From Ferribacterium limneticum (GTDB taxonomy: Bacteria > Pseudomonadota > Gammaproteobacteria > Burkholderiales > Rhodocyclaceae): a DNA stretch of 64,000 bases. The notes under the pieces were generated by a model. The model ran no database searches and was not told the DNA's origin. It worked only from the letters and a program-made list of their open reading frames with translations. The stretch lies in NCBI RefSeq assembly GCF_020510625.1, contig NZ_CP075191.1, positions 1,712,001 through 1,776,000 of the forward strand, read 5' to 3'. Shown here in pieces: positions 1 through 8,538 of the stretch. The translations under genes were made by a program, and so were the position numbers. How positions within the stretch are numbered: the stretch's first letter is position 1; the number at the start of each line of letters is the position of its first letter.

Positions 1-1
1 C

Positions 2-154
2 GAGAAGGCCGACCTGGCGCAGAGCACGGGCAATGCGACGCTGGACGAGCTACTCCGCGAGGCGCTGCTGCAGGTCACCGCCATGCGCGAGGCGCCGCCG
101 GAAAACATGCCGCAACCGATCCGGATACGTATCACTGCCCGCGGTGCACCTTAG
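2..154 (+). CDS. C-terminal end of a TonB-like protein (partial)
   Basis: The window opens inside a reading frame that ends at a TAG at 152-154, leaving 50 readable residues. They run from an STGNATLDE stretch through a helix into PPENMPQPIRIRI just before the stop. That order (S/T-G-N, L-D, helix, proline-rich loop, last beta strand) resembles the TonB C-terminal domain, which delivers inner-membrane energy to outer-membrane receptors. Only 36 nt separate it from the porin that follows, so the two are probably co-transcribed. The identification rests on a short tail and could be wrong; the rest of the gene lies outside the window. Confidence 0.5.
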   Translation, partial: EKADLAQSTGNATLDELLREALLQVTAMREAPPENMPQPIRIRITARGAP

Positions 155-190
155 TCACGAATTGAATTGAAGAAACCCAGAGAGAAATCC

Positions 191-1840
191 ATGAAATTCA
201 CTCAGAAACCTCTGCACAAAGCCGTGGTCGGCGTCTTCGCCGGCCTACTGGCAGTCGGACAGCCAGCCCTGGCCGACGACCGGGAATCGCTTGAAACCCT
301 GCGCGAAACGACGCTCAACCTGATCGACGCGCTGGTCGACCAGGGCATCTTCAGTCGGGAAAAGGCCGATGCAATGGTCAAGGCGGCACAAGCCAAGGCG
401 GCCAAATCGGCCGCACGGGAGAAGCCAAAGGGCGCTGCGCCGGTTCGCGTCCAGTATGTGCCGGAAACGGTGAAAAACGAGATTCGCGACCAGTTGCGTC
501 AGGAAGTGCTGGCCCAGGCCAAGACCGAGCGCTGGGCAGAGCCGAATGCCGTTCCGGCCTGGCTGGATCGCATCAAGTGGGAAGGTGACATGAGGGTGCG
601 CTATCAGACGGAGGAGTTTGCCAAGAGCAATACCGAGGCATTGGATTATATATTTGCTGCAGCAGGGGCCAATCCGACGGGCGGCGAAGTTACCCGTGCA
701 GCAGGCTTCCTCACCAATAACGGTTCGGCGGCGACTGCCAATACCCTTGAAAACCGGGACCGGTATCGCTTGCGCGCACGTCTTGGGGTTTTGGCCAAGG
801 TCTCCGATGACTGGAGTGCTGGGATTCGTCTGGCAACCGGCAACACGACCGATCGGGTGTCTACGAATCAAACGATGGGGCAGGATTTCAACAAGTACCA
901 GTTGATGGTGGACCGCGCTTACGTGAAATACGATCCGGTCGAGTGGTTGACTGCCACTGGGGGGCGTATTCCGAATCCATGGTTTTCGACGGACCTTGTG
1001 TGGGACGAAGATTTGAATTTCGAAGGTTTTGCGGCGACGATCAAGCCAAGCTTTGCCAACGGCGATTTCAGGCCTTTCCTGACCTTGGGCGCGTTCCCAC
1101 TGCGCGAGGAAAACCCGCCAACTCGTCCAAACAGATGGATGATGGGGGTGCAGGCCGGAACGAAATGGAATTTCGCGCAGAATTCCCGCTTGACCGTGGG
1201 TTTGGCCTGGTACGAATTCGACAAACTTGAAGGTCTTCTTGAAACTGATGCCGACTACACGGCAAACAGTCCCAGATATGGCCAGTATGAGTATGGTTCA
1301 GGTCTTCGCCAGAAGGGAAATACCCTGTTCCGGACTAATGCAGCTTCTGATGTCTCTGCAACCGTTTGGGGGCTCGCCTCCAAATTCCGCCCGATCAACC
1401 TGACTGCCTCGCTTGATTTGGCACACTTCGATCCAGTGCATGTCGTGCTGACTGCCGACTACGTCAAGAATATCGCCTTTGACCGTGCCGAAATCCGGCG
1501 TCGTACCGGTGTAAATATTAGTGATGGCAAGGATTTCGGCTACCTGTACAAGATCGTGGTCGGCATGCCCAAGCTTGAGAAGCGGCATGACTGGCAGGCA
1601 TCGTTTGCTTACCGTTATCTTGGTTCCGATGCCACGGTCGACGCCTTTACCGATTCCGATTTCGGTCTTGGCGGCACCAACCTCAAGGGTTACCAGCTGG
1701 GCCTGAATTATGGGGTCGACCAGAACGCCTGGCTCTCCTTGCGCTGGATGTCGGCTGAATCAATTGAGTCTTTCTCGCTCGATCCAAATCATCGCTTTGC
1801 GGTGGATTTGTTGCAGGCTGACGTCAATGTGCGCTTCTAA
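191..1840 (+). CDS. Putative outer-membrane porin (Porin_5-like)
   Basis: A 549-residue precursor. Residues 1-28 form a signal peptide ending PALA before DD. A helical, charged region (about 33-70) follows, then a long stretch rich in alternating aromatic/polar beta strands, and the chain ends in phenylalanine (VNVRF), the usual C-terminal signature for BAM-assembled barrels. The overall plan, with a helical N-terminal segment plus barrel, fits the putative porin family PF16930, whose substrates are mostly unknown. I chose the ATG at 191 rather than the in-frame TTG at 167 because it puts the signal peptide at the N terminus and follows AGAGAG. The next gene starts inside its last codons. Confidence 0.8.
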   Translation: MKFTQKPLHKAVVGVFAGLLAVGQPALADDRESLETLRETTLNLIDALVDQGIFSREKADAMVKAAQAKAAKSAAREKPKGAAPVRVQYVPETVKNEIRDQLRQEVLAQAKTERWAEPNAVPAWLDRIKWEGDMRVRYQTEEFAKSNTEALDYIFAAAGANPTGGEVTRAAGFLTNNGSAATANTLENRDRYRLRARLGVLAKVSDDWSAGIRLATGNTTDRVSTNQTMGQDFNKYQLMVDRAYVKYDPVEWLTATGGRIPNPWFSTDLVWDEDLNFEGFAATIKPSFANGDFRPFLTLGAFPLREENPPTRPNRWMMGVQAGTKWNFAQNSRLTVGLAWYEFDKLEGLLETDADYTANSPRYGQYEYGSGLRQKGNTLFRTNAASDVSATVWGLASKFRPINLTASLDLAHFDPVHVVLTADYVKNIAFDRAEIRRRTGVNISDGKDFGYLYKIVVGMPKLEKRHDWQASFAYRYLGSDATVDAFTDSDFGLGGTNLKGYQLGLNYGVDQNAWLSLRWMSAESIESFSLDPNHRFAVDLLQADVNVRF

Positions 1841-2417
1841 AACCAAACTTTCTGTGCTGCTGCTGGCGGCGGCTTTTGCTGCAATGCCGGCTCTTGCTGC
1901 CGAGAAAAAAGCCGACCCGAACAAGGGGGAGGTGCGTCGTCTGCAACAAGTCCAGCGTCAACTCGAGCAGGAGAAAACCCGCCTGACCGAGGAAAAGGCT
2001 GCGGTTGAGGGCGAGTTGGGCGAGGTCCGCAAGAAGGTGGATGGCGAGGCGCGCCGCGCCGCTGCGCTGAGTCGCGATGTCAGTGCCTTGCGCTCGGAGC
2101 GTGAGGCGACCGCCGCCAAGCTGGCCGAAACCGAAGCCGAATTGCGCAAGACTCAGGAGGCACAGCGGGCGGCCGAAGCCGAGGGCAAGCGCCTGCAGGC
2201 TGCCCTGGCAGCCGAAAAGCAGCAGCTGGCGACGTGCACCGAGCGCGGTCAGGAGTTGCGCAAGGTGAGCAACGAGATACTGGGCCTTTACGAGAAGAAG
2301 TCCTGCCTCGACAGCAGCTTGCAGCGCGAGCCTTTCACCGGCCTGAAGCGGGTGGAAATCGAAAACGCCATCGAGGACATGCGCGAAAAGCTGGAAAACC
2401 CGCGTTCGGGCTCGTGA
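1827..2417 (+). CDS. Periplasmic coiled-coil protein
   Basis: A 196-residue protein beginning MCASKTKLS and carrying a signal peptide to about residue 24 (PALAAEKK). Residues 30-135 are an almost unbroken charged coiled coil rich in E, K, R, A and L heptads. A smaller C-terminal part contains the only mature cysteines, C137 and C160, which could form a disulfide. The ATG lies 14 nt inside the porin gene, so translation is probably coupled to it, suggesting a partner or periplasmic tether for the porin. I do not recognise a named family; the coil makes similarity searches unreliable. Confidence 0.75.
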   Translation: MCASKTKLSVLLLAAAFAAMPALAAEKKADPNKGEVRRLQQVQRQLEQEKTRLTEEKAAVEGELGEVRKKVDGEARRAAALSRDVSALRSEREATAAKLAETEAELRKTQEAQRAAEAEGKRLQAALAAEKQQLATCTERGQELRKVSNEILGLYEKKSCLDSSLQREPFTGLKRVEIENAIEDMREKLENPRSGS

Positions 2418-3115
2418 ACGCGGGCGTCCTGGCGCGGGGTTTTTCGTCTTCGCTGCCTGCCGCTGCACGCGCCATTCCATTTGCTGTTTTCATCGGCCTG
2501 ATGGCGGCTGAGCCTTGGCTCGGCCGCGCTTTGGCCGGCTATATCGATCCACGGTGGTTGTATGGCGTGCGGGCAATGCTGGTCGCCGGTCTGCTGTTTG
2601 TCTTCTGGCGCAGCTTTATCGAGTTGACGCTCGTCCGTCGCCCGGCCTGGCGTGAGATGGGGTTCGCTTTCGTCGTTGGCTTGCTTGTTTTGGCAATCTG
2701 GCTGGCGCTTGATAGCGGAATTTTCGTGCTTGGCCATTCGGGGTCCGGGTTCGAGGCGCGCACGGCGGATGGCGGACTGGATTGGCCACTGGCGCTGATG
2801 CGCCTGGCCGGTTCAGCGCTGCTGGTGCCCTTGATGGAAGAGTTGTTCTGGCGCTCGCTGATCATGCGCTGGCTGGAAGATGCCGATTTCGCTTCGGTCG
2901 AACCATCCAGGGTCGGCATGCGCGCCTTGCTGCTCTCCAGTCTGGTTTTTGGCCTGGAACACAGCCAATGGCTCGCCGGGATTCTGGCTGGTCTGGCCTA
3001 TGGCTGGCTTTACCTGCGCAGTGGCAATCTCTGGGTGGCTGTGCTTGCCCATGCCGTGACCAATGCCGGCCTCGGCATCTGGGTGCCGGCGACGGGGGCG
3101 TGGCATTTCTGGTGA
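2414..3115 (+). CDS. CPBP/CAAX-type membrane protease, PEP-CTERM-associated type
   Basis: A 233-residue multi-pass membrane protein. The catalytic pattern of CPBP (Abi/CAAX prenyl endopeptidase-like) metalloproteases is intact: EE at 142-143 with R147, H183 in FGLEH, and H213 with N217 in HAVTN. The tail WVPATGAWHFW matches what I remember of the CAAX-related subfamily that occurs in exosortase/PEP-CTERM bacteria (TIGR03008). The GTG start at 2414 overlaps the previous stop (GTGA) and gives a sensible N terminus; no other early start fits as well. Substrate is unknown. No exosortase gene is visible in the window. Confidence 0.8.
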   Translation: MNAGVLARGFSSSLPAAARAIPFAVFIGLMAAEPWLGRALAGYIDPRWLYGVRAMLVAGLLFVFWRSFIELTLVRRPAWREMGFAFVVGLLVLAIWLALDSGIFVLGHSGSGFEARTADGGLDWPLALMRLAGSALLVPLMEELFWRSLIMRWLEDADFASVEPSRVGMRALLLSSLVFGLEHSQWLAGILAGLAYGWLYLRSGNLWVAVLAHAVTNAGLGIWVPATGAWHFW

Positions 3116-3202
3116 ATATGTCATCGGCAATCTAAGCATCATCATCCCGTAATCTGTACGGAATATCCTGTGTCGCTGCAAAACCATGTAAATGGGTAAG
3201 AG

Positions 3203-3901
3203 ATGTCAGCAAGAATTCTTGTTGTTGAAGATGAGCCGGATATTAATGAGTTGATTGTCGTCAACTTGAAATATGCCGGTTTCGAAGTGATTTCGGCCGA
3301 CACCGCCGAGGCGGCGTGGCAGTTGCTTTCGACGAATTTGCCGGAAGTGGTGTTGCTTGACTGGATGCTGCCGGGAATGTCCGGGTTCCAGTTGATCCGC
3401 CATATGCGGGTCGATATTCGCTGGCGCCATATTCCGGTGATCATGCTGACGGCGCGGAGCGACGAGGTCGACAAGATTTCCGCACTTGAAGTCGGGGCCG
3501 ACGACTATGTCACCAAGCCGTTTTCGCCACGTGAACTGGTGGCGCGTGTCAAGGCGGTGATCCGGCGCGGCGATCCGAACATGCTTGAAGGAACGGTCGA
3601 AATCGGTGGCCTGCGCCTGGTTCCCAATTCCCGCAAGGTGCTGGCTGGTGAAGAGCCGATCGGCCTGGGGCCGACCGAGTTCCGCCTGCTGCATTTTCTG
3701 ATGACGAATGCCGAACGCGTGCATAGTCGCGGCCAGTTGCTCGACTATGTCTGGGGTGGGCGCTCGCATATCGAGGAGCGGACGGTCGATGTGCACATCC
3801 GTCGCCTGCGCAGCGTTCTCGAAAATCATTCGCTCGATGGCATGGTGCAAACGGTGCGGGGCATGGGGTATCGCTTCTCGATCAGTCCTGACGGCGCCTG
3901 A
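3203..3901 (+). CDS. OmpR/PhoB-family response regulator
   Basis: A 232-residue two-domain regulator. The receiver domain (1-120) has the acidic pair at E9/D10, phospho-acceptor D53 in LLDWMLPG, T83 and K105, so it should be phosphorylatable. The C-terminal winged helix (about 130-228) contains LGPTEFRLLHFLM, ERTVDVHIRRLR and VRGMGYRF, the pattern of PhoB-type DNA-binding domains. It is most like PhoB, but no PhoR-type kinase follows: the next gene is epsL, 65 nt downstream. It may therefore be an orphan regulator of the exopolysaccharide genes, or PhoB itself with phoR elsewhere. It starts at an ATG preceded by GGTAAGAG. Confidence 0.85.
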   Translation: MSARILVVEDEPDINELIVVNLKYAGFEVISADTAEAAWQLLSTNLPEVVLLDWMLPGMSGFQLIRHMRVDIRWRHIPVIMLTARSDEVDKISALEVGADDYVTKPFSPRELVARVKAVIRRGDPNMLEGTVEIGGLRLVPNSRKVLAGEEPIGLGPTEFRLLHFLMTNAERVHSRGQLLDYVWGGRSHIEERTVDVHIRRLRSVLENHSLDGMVQTVRGMGYRFSISPDGA

Positions 3902-3966
3902 GCCGCCAAACGACTGCTTCCTCGCTGCAGACTGCCTGACCCAACACGTCGAATATCGGATTTCCT

Positions 3967-5175
3967 TTGGTAAAAATTTCTCTGCGTCATTTTTGTGGCT
4001 GCCTGCTGGCTGTCGGCGTGCTTCCCGATGTCCTGGCCGATGCCGGCGATACCTTCAATATCTATCTGGCGGCCGGTGCCCAGCAGGACAGCAATCTGTT
4101 TCGCCAGTCACGCAATGAGCAGAGCGATACCCTGCAGACGACATCATTGACGCTGGGCCTGAACAAGCCCCTGGCCCAGCAGCTTTTCTCGCTGGATGCG
4201 ACGCTGGTCGACTATCGATTCACCAAGAACGACTATCTCGACTACCGCGCGACCAATTACAACGCAGCCTGGAACTGGGCGCTGACTCACCGGCTGACCG
4301 GGGTACTTTCGCTCAGCCAGACCGAAGTCCAGAACAGCTTCGTCGATTACCAGGCCACGACCGCGCAGACGCGGCGCAATATTGCCCGGACCAATGTCAA
4401 TCGCCTGACGGCGGAATGGCGCGTCATGGGCGGCTGGCAGCTTGTTGGCGGCCTGACCAACAACCAGTTGGTCAATACGGATACCTTCCGCCAGCAGGGC
4501 GGCTACGAATTGAATACCTGGGAATTGGGCGGCAAATACGTCTGGCCGGCCGGCAACTACCTGCAGTTGCTGCAGCGCGAAGGCAATGGCGAATACAAGG
4601 ACAGGCAGCTGGTCGGCTTCGACAGTGTTCCGGCGCCGTTCAACCCGCAGTACGACAACGCGTTCCGCCAGATCGAAACCGAGGCTCGCCTGTTCGTGCC
4701 GCTGACCGGAAAAACCTCGGTGACCGGCCGGCTTGCCCGCCAGTCGCGCGAACATGAGCATTTCAGCCAGCGTGACTACGCCGCCAATGTTGGCCGTCTC
4801 GACTTCAACTGGCAGCCGGCCGGCCGCTTGTCGCTCGTCGCCGGCCTGCGCCGCGAGGTGGCGGCCTATCAGGATTTTTCCAGCAGCTACTATCTGAGCA
4901 ACGGGGTCAGCCTGAAACCATCCTGGCAGATGACGCCCAAGACCACCATGCGCCTCAACTACGACTGGCAGGCGCGGAATTACGAAGGGGCGCTGGCCAG
5001 CGGCAGCACTGAGCGCAAGGACACGCTGCAAACCGTTTCCCTGGGCATCGACTGGAATCCGCAACGCTGGCTGACGCTGAGCACGACCTATCAGCGCGAT
5101 GCCCGGAATTCCAGCCGCGAGAACCTGGATTTCAAAGCCAATATTCTGAGCCTGAACGCCCGCCTGAATTTCTGA
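3967..5175 (+). CDS. epsL: EpsL-like outer-membrane beta-barrel of exopolysaccharide biosynthesis
   Basis: A 402-residue precursor with a signal peptide of about 24 residues (GVLPDVLADAG) followed by strand after strand of alternating aromatic/polar residues, ending in a terminal F (LNARLNF). The mature N terminus, DTFNIYLAAGAQQDSNLFR, is typical of the EpsL family found at XrtB/PEP-CTERM polysaccharide loci, where it is thought to act as an outer-membrane export or assembly component. The earliest start is TTG at 3967 with no strong ribosome binding site. It converges with the lytic transglycosylase gene. The family call is from memory of sequence pattern; the barrel call is firmer. Confidence 0.7.
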   Translation: MVKISLRHFCGCLLAVGVLPDVLADAGDTFNIYLAAGAQQDSNLFRQSRNEQSDTLQTTSLTLGLNKPLAQQLFSLDATLVDYRFTKNDYLDYRATNYNAAWNWALTHRLTGVLSLSQTEVQNSFVDYQATTAQTRRNIARTNVNRLTAEWRVMGGWQLVGGLTNNQLVNTDTFRQQGGYELNTWELGGKYVWPAGNYLQLLQREGNGEYKDRQLVGFDSVPAPFNPQYDNAFRQIETEARLFVPLTGKTSVTGRLARQSREHEHFSQRDYAANVGRLDFNWQPAGRLSLVAGLRREVAAYQDFSSSYYLSNGVSLKPSWQMTPKTTMRLNYDWQARNYEGALASGSTERKDTLQTVSLGIDWNPQRWLTLSTTYQRDARNSSRENLDFKANILSLNARLNF

Positions 5176-5228
5176 TGCTCGCCAGCCCGCCGGCGTCTGC
5201 CCTGTTGCCGACAACGCCGGCATGGCGA

Positions 5229-5894
5229 TTACATTTTGCGGCTGCGATGGCGCGGTGGTGCTTTTTCCGGCGCCGCCTTGACCAGACGTGTGCCCGATAA
5301 ATACTCGGCTTGCTCGGTCGGGTCGCTGCGCCACGCCTTGAATTTTTCCAGAACCGCCGGGACGTAGCGTTGTGTTTCCGGGTAGGGCGGAATATTGCCG
5401 GCGTGGCGCAGGACGGCGCCCTCGCCAGCGTTGTAGGCGGCGAGCGCGAGGTCGGTGCGCTGGTCGAACCTGTCGAGCAGGGCACGCAGATAGCGGGTGC
5501 CGGCGCGCAGGTTGGCCTTGGGCTCGCTGGCATCGGGGCTACCGAAGCGTAGCGCCGTTTCTGGCATCAGTTGCATCAGCCCGAGGGCGCCTTTGGTCGA
5601 GACGGCATCGGCCCGATAAGCGGATTCGACTTGAATGACCGCATGCACCAGGGCCGGATCGAGCCCGGCCTCGGCGGCGGCCCAGGCGATTTCCTCGGCG
5701 TAGGGCCTGGCCGACAGCACCGGGGAGGGCTGATCGACGGCTTTGGTCGTTCTGGCCAAGGTGGCCGACTGCAGGCGGTAGGTACTGCCATCGTCGAGCT
5801 GGAGTCGGTAGGCTTGCGCTTCAAGCGCCTGGGCCGAGCAGGCCTGAGCCAACAGGCTGGCCAGTACGATGAGGCGTGCGTTCAGGGGCGGCAT
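5229..5894 (-). CDS. Lytic transglycosylase (SLT domain)
   Basis: A 221-residue exported protein. A signal peptide covers about residues 1-24 (LLAQACSAQALEA). The SLT fold spans about 65-175: catalytic E90 sits in VIQVESAYR, followed by GALGLMQLMPETA, a block beginning NLRAGTRYL, and LALAAYNAGEGAV, all hallmark motifs. It should cleave peptidoglycan glycan strands with anhydromuramyl formation. The C-terminal tail is basic. I start it at 5894 because that Met begins the signal peptide; a longer frame to 5948 would add an unlikely leader. It overlaps the end of the VanZ-like gene by 13 nt and is the last gene of a wcaJ-vanZ-slt operon, perhaps opening the wall for polysaccharide export. Confidence 0.88.
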   Translation of the reverse strand: MPPLNARLIVLASLLAQACSAQALEAQAYRLQLDDGSTYRLQSATLARTTKAVDQPSPVLSARPYAEEIAWAAAEAGLDPALVHAVIQVESAYRADAVSTKGALGLMQLMPETALRFGSPDASEPKANLRAGTRYLRALLDRFDQRTDLALAAYNAGEGAVLRHAGNIPPYPETQRYVPAVLEKFKAWRSDPTEQAEYLSGTRLVKAAPEKAPPRHRSRKM

Positions 5895-6262
5895 GCGCTG
5901 CCGTTCAGTCGCCGGCGCCCCAGCCAGTGCCAGAGCAATAGTCCGCAAAATGTGCCGGCGGCATCGGCCAGCCAGTCATCGATGCTGGGTTGCCTGGTCG
6001 GCACCAAATACTGGTGCAGTTCGTCGGCCAGCCCGATGCCCAACGCCAGCGCGGCGACTGCGGAAATCGGTGCCTTTGGCCTGGCCGCGCTCAAACCGAA
6101 GGCGAGTGCAGAAAAGACCAGCAGGTGAATGACTTTGTCCCACGGCGTTGCCACCAGATTGCCGGAGGCCGGCGTGCTGCCGAAGCCGAAGAGCAGGAAA
6201 AAGATGCCGAGCACCATGAAAAGACCCAGCCGCGACAGCGGCAAGGCCTTGTCAGTAGGCAT
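5882..6262 (-). CDS. VanZ-like integral membrane protein
   Basis: A 126-residue protein with about four hydrophobic segments. It has the VanZ-family signature DKVIHLLVFSALAF, then GLADELHQYLVPTRQPSIDDWLADAAGT, where the acidic and histidine residues of helix 3 and the conserved D in the loop are all present. VanZ-like proteins occur in many exopolysaccharide and exosortase loci, but their biochemical role is not settled. Its start overlaps the 3' end of the sugar transferase gene by 11 nt, which argues for one transcript. Confidence 0.82.
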   Translation of the reverse strand: MPTDKALPLSRLGLFMVLGIFFLLFGFGSTPASGNLVATPWDKVIHLLVFSALAFGLSAARPKAPISAVAALALGIGLADELHQYLVPTRQPSIDDWLADAAGTFCGLLLWHWLGRRRLNGSACRP

Positions 6263-7712
6263 ATTGGTCCTTGAAGACGACGGTGACTGTCTTGACGATG
6301 ATGTAGAGATCCAGCCCGAGCGACCAGTGGCGCAGGTAGTCGAGGTCGCAGTCGATGCGGGCTTTCATCTTGTCCAGGGTGTCGGTCTCGCCGCGCAGGC
6401 CGTTGACCTGGGCCCAGCCGGTGATGCCTGGCTTGACCTTGTGGCGAACCATGTAGCCATTGATCAGCTTGCGGTACTGTTCGTTGTGGGCGACGGCATG
6501 CGGGCGGGGGCCAACGATGCTCATGCGGCCCTGCAGCACGTTGATGAACTGCGGCAACTCATCGAGCGAAGTCTTGCGCAGGATTCTGCCCAGCCGGGTA
6601 ATGCGCTGGTCCCCCTGGCGGGCCTGGGCGATCTGGGCGCCATCTTCGCAGACGGTCATTGAGCGGAATTTATAGACGACGATTTCCTGGCCATCCAGCC
6701 CGTAGCGCCGCTGCTTGAAGATGATCGGCCCCGGCGAGGTCAGTTTCACGCCACAGGCAATGCCGAGCAGGATGGGGGAGATCAGGAGCAGGATCAGCAG
6801 CGACAGCACGATGTCCGATAGCCGCTTGGTCAGCCCGTTGGTGCCGGTAAATGGCGTTTCGCAGACAGAAACGACGGGCATGTCGCAGACCGTTTCCGTG
6901 CGGCTCTGGATGATGTCGGTGACGAAGATGTCGGGGACGAAGTAGATCGACGCCGTGGTGTCGCGCAACTCGTCGAGCAGACGCATGATGCGCGGTTGCG
7001 TCGCCATCGGTAGCGAGATGTAGATGAGATGGATCTGCGCCTGCTTGACGTATTCGGCCACTTCGCTGATCCGGCCGAGCAGCGGGCGGTTATGCCCGAT
7101 GGCATGCAGGCGCTCGATATTGCGGTCATCGAAAAAACCGAGCATCTGAAGATCGGTGTATGGGCTTTCGGCCAGGCGGCAGGCCAGCTGGGCTCCCTGC
7201 TCGTTCATGCCGATGATGACTGCGCGTTTGCTGCCCTGTGCCCGCAGCAACAGGGGGGCCGACAGGCGGAACAAGGCATTGGCGACGATCAGGCCGAGCG
7301 GTGCCGCCCACAGCCAGGTCAGAATCGCATGTGGCGGATAAAGGCTCAGGCCCTTGGTGGCATAGCCGAAAAAGACGATCAGTGCGGCCAGGAACAGCCA
7401 GTTCGTGAGGATGCTCAGCACGCTGCGGGCGAACGATTCCTGAAGTCGCGGCCGGGCCGGGAAGGTCAGCGAAAAGGCCATCAGCGAAAGAATGAGGTAG
7501 GGCAGGGTCAGCTCGCCTTCCTCGATGAAGCCGATCACCCAGACAGACAGGGTCAGCACCAAGGGATCGAGGACCACCTCGATGACGTTGATCAGGTTGT
7601 CGCGCCCGATGTGCAGACTGGCAGCACGGCCGAAGCGAGACGTGCTGCCGAGGTGGGGCGGCGTCGCTGCGGTTGGTGTTGGCGGGCAGGTGCTTGAAGC
7701 AATGGCGGTCAT
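6252..7712 (-). CDS. Undecaprenyl-phosphate hexose-1-phosphate transferase (WcaJ/EpsB type)
   Basis: A 486-residue polyprenol-phosphate sugar transferase. Residues about 40-150 hold four membrane helices, followed by a CoA-binding-like Rossmann region (KRAVIIGMNEQGAQLA). The C-terminal 190 residues are the catalytic bacterial sugar transferase domain, with a membrane re-entrant helix, KLTSPGPIIFKQRRYG, YKFRSM, KTSLDELPQFINVLQG and MSIVGPRPHAV. It should load the first sugar phosphate onto undecaprenyl phosphate and so start repeat-unit assembly of an exopolysaccharide. It is first in a minus-strand operon with the VanZ-like and transglycosylase genes. The sugar (glucose or galactose) cannot be told from sequence. 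Confidence 0.9.
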   Translation of the reverse strand: MTAIASSTCPPTPTAATPPHLGSTSRFGRAASLHIGRDNLINVIEVVLDPLVLTLSVWVIGFIEEGELTLPYLILSLMAFSLTFPARPRLQESFARSVLSILTNWLFLAALIVFFGYATKGLSLYPPHAILTWLWAAPLGLIVANALFRLSAPLLLRAQGSKRAVIIGMNEQGAQLACRLAESPYTDLQMLGFFDDRNIERLHAIGHNRPLLGRISEVAEYVKQAQIHLIYISLPMATQPRIMRLLDELRDTTASIYFVPDIFVTDIIQSRTETVCDMPVVSVCETPFTGTNGLTKRLSDIVLSLLILLLISPILLGIACGVKLTSPGPIIFKQRRYGLDGQEIVVYKFRSMTVCEDGAQIAQARQGDQRITRLGRILRKTSLDELPQFINVLQGRMSIVGPRPHAVAHNEQYRKLINGYMVRHKVKPGITGWAQVNGLRGETDTLDKMKARIDCDLDYLRHWSLGLDLYIIVKTVTVVFKDQYAY

Positions 7713-8256
7713 GGTTCAATCTTGCAAAAGCAACGGGTCAGGCATTGGCTGTCAAAAGTGACCAGTTCACAGGGAATGCCTCGGCGAATGATGGAAAAAC
7801 GCGCCATTCCTCCTTGGTGGAGACCGGCCGCGATGCCCTCATGCCGGCCCAGGCAAGTCTTCTGAAGCCGTTAATGAGCGAATGAATCCAGCTTATTCCA
7901 AGTTCATTAAATATTTGTTAAACCACTCGGCTGATCGGCCGTTGGTCGCCACATTCGAATGCTTGAAGGCAAATTAAACCGGTATCCGGATAGCATGGGT
8001 AACGGCTATCCGCACGGTTCTCGGGCAGCAGGTGGCAGGCAAGAGAAACCGTCGCCGCAAGCAGTCGGTCAGATCATTCGTGACTGGCTGGCACAGCGGG
8101 TTCGTCGACGCGAGAAAGTCCGGCTAAGTAAGTTTGACCTGCCTCGGGGAGCGATCAGGGCTCCCGCTATTCATCCGCATCGCTTCGTTCAGGCAAGATG
8201 TTGCTTGAACGTGATCAGCACCGGTTGGTGTTGGGTCAAAACCGAATAAAACGCGG
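7713..8256 (+). other. Long intergenic stretch upstream of the sugar transferase gene
   Basis: This 544-nt stretch separates the minus-strand exopolysaccharide operon from the next minus-strand gene. It must hold the operon's promoter: a minus-strand TTGACA lies at 7750-7755, but no good -10 hexamer stands at the right distance. An AT-rich patch lies around 7890-7925. A plus-strand frame at 7959-8249 (96 codons) has a composition unlike a protein, and no ribosome binding site, so I do not call it. I see no RNA gene or repeat here. Confidence 0.4.
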
Positions 8257-8538
8257 TCAGTAACAGCGGCGGTGCTTGGGGTATATCGATGTGTGCACCA
8301 TGGCCAGATTGAGTGCAAAAAGCTTTCCCAGTACCGTGAAGAGTACGCCTAGCTCAAAGACGACAAATGCAGATTTTGCATCTGCAAACAGCAGAAAAGC
8401 GCCGCATACGGCCAGATAGAGCGCCATGATTGCGCCGATGGGTGCCGCATGTTTGCTTCTGGCAAGGAACAGCGGTGCCAAGAACCAACTTGCCGCCAAA
8501 ATTCCCCCTACGGCAATAAACAAGAAGTTTTGAGGCAT
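8257..8538 (-). CDS. Small membrane protein, unknown function
   Basis: A 93-residue protein with three predicted membrane helices (about residues 4-25, 32-52 and 56-80), short loops and a basic C terminus (YPKHRRCY). The ATG is preceded by AAGGATTATTCG, a fair ribosome binding site, which together with the clean hydrophobic pattern argues that it is real. It stands alone between two long non-coding stretches, and the upstream DNA is AT-rich. I recognise no family. Confidence 0.65.
   Translation of the reverse strand: MPQNFLFIAVGGILAASWFLAPLFLARSKHAAPIGAIMALYLAVCGAFLLFADAKSAFVVFELGVLFTVLGKLFALNLAMVHTSIYPKHRRCY

Noticed and set aside
167-190. An earlier TTG start for the porin
   Set aside because: It would bury the signal peptide behind eight charged residues; the ATG at 191 fits better.
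3151-3174. Two CTGT words before the PhoB-like gene, suggesting a Pho box
   Set aside because: They are 14 nt apart, not the 11 nt repeat distance of a Pho box, and the rest of the motif does not match.
7959-8249. A 96-codon plus-strand frame in the gap upstream of the sugar transferase gene
   Set aside because: No ribosome binding site, odd composition, and no recognisable fold or neighbour.
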